DNA of 13,822 nucleotides, taken from G963674685 sp964591275 (GTDB taxonomy: Bacteria; Lernaellota; Lernaellaia; JACKCT01). The stretch covers positions 1-13,822 of the forward strand of contig CAZQAE010000107.1 in the NCBI GenBank assembly GCA_964591275.1. The letters are read 5' to 3'. Shown in pieces: positions 13,743-13,822 of this stretch; positions within the stretch are counted from its first letter, which is position 1; each line of letters begins with the position of its first letter. The position numbers and the translations under genes are program-made. The notes under the pieces were generated by a model, which did no database searches, had not been told where the DNA came from, and was given only the letters and a program-made list of their open reading frames with translations.

Positions 13743-13822
13743 ATGAGCGTCAAATGTCCGAATGAAAAAAAGAATAACGACCGATGCAACTGCACCTACC
13801 CCGGATGCCCGCGCCACGGTCT
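13743..13822 (+). CDS. Small Cys-rich protein, DUF6485-like (partial at window end)
   Basis: A strong GAGGAG (13732-13737) lies five bases before the ATG, 15 bases after the GH36 stop, so it is probably cotranscribed. Only 26 complete codons are visible. They show Cys5, then CNCTYPGCPRHG (residues 16-27), which resembles the start of the small DUF6485 proteins (about 60 residues, with a further Cys-Cys-x-Cys segment expected just past the window edge). The spacing suggests a metal-binding knuckle; the function of the family is unknown. The gene is cut by the window, not truncated. Confidence 0.65.
   Translation, partial: MSVKCPNEKKNNDRCNCTYPGCPRHG

Noticed and set aside
1..13822. CRISPR array, tRNA, rRNA or insertion sequence
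   Set aside because: No regularly spaced repeats, cloverleaf-like element, rRNA segment, transposase or terminal inverted repeats were recognised by eye.

Overview
The window looks like chromosomal DNA from a Gram-negative-type bacterium of medium GC. Two proteins carry lipoprotein signal peptides (lipobox Cys), there is a membrane-anchored c-type cytochrome with three CxxCH haem sites, and several genes encode large envelope proteins. I cannot place the phylum. The mix of a multihaem cytochrome, a DUF6485-like small Cys-rich protein and a GH36 glycosidase is compatible with several poorly cultivated lineages, and that is inference only.

Layout. Positions 1-333 are an AT-rich leader with no gene. 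From about 334 to 8552 there is one tightly packed plus-strand transcription unit. It holds a tri-haem membrane cytochrome c; a very large secreted lipoprotein (about 980 residues, 1644-4596) that appears here as three ORFs because of two single-base frameshifts; a roughly 10-helix membrane protein with a C-terminal YVTN/WD40-like beta-propeller; and a YfhO/GT-C-like polytopic membrane protein. Genes overlap by ATGA or a few bases. I know no described system made of these four parts, so this is the best candidate for something undescribed.

About 8524-10544 reads as an inserted accessory segment that is more AT-rich in its first part. It carries a RES-domain (NAD+ phosphorylase/ADP-ribosyltransferase-like) gene broken by one frameshift, a strong intrinsic terminator, and a HigB/HigA toxin-antitoxin pair. 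The pair has a near-consensus promoter whose predicted transcription start falls on the GTG start codon, so the mRNA may be leaderless. The 3' end of the YfhO-like gene runs into the RES gene.

The right end is metabolic. A minus-strand secreted LpqC/PHB-depolymerase-type esterase lipoprotein lies 37 bp from a divergent cytoplasmic GH36 alpha-galactosidase. The window ends inside a small Cys-rich DUF6485-like gene.

All three internal frameshifts are explained by one missing base, and two of them lie at G4 and C10 runs. This points to either homopolymer under-calling in the assembly or, for C10, a contingency tract. The separate ORFs should not be taken at face value.
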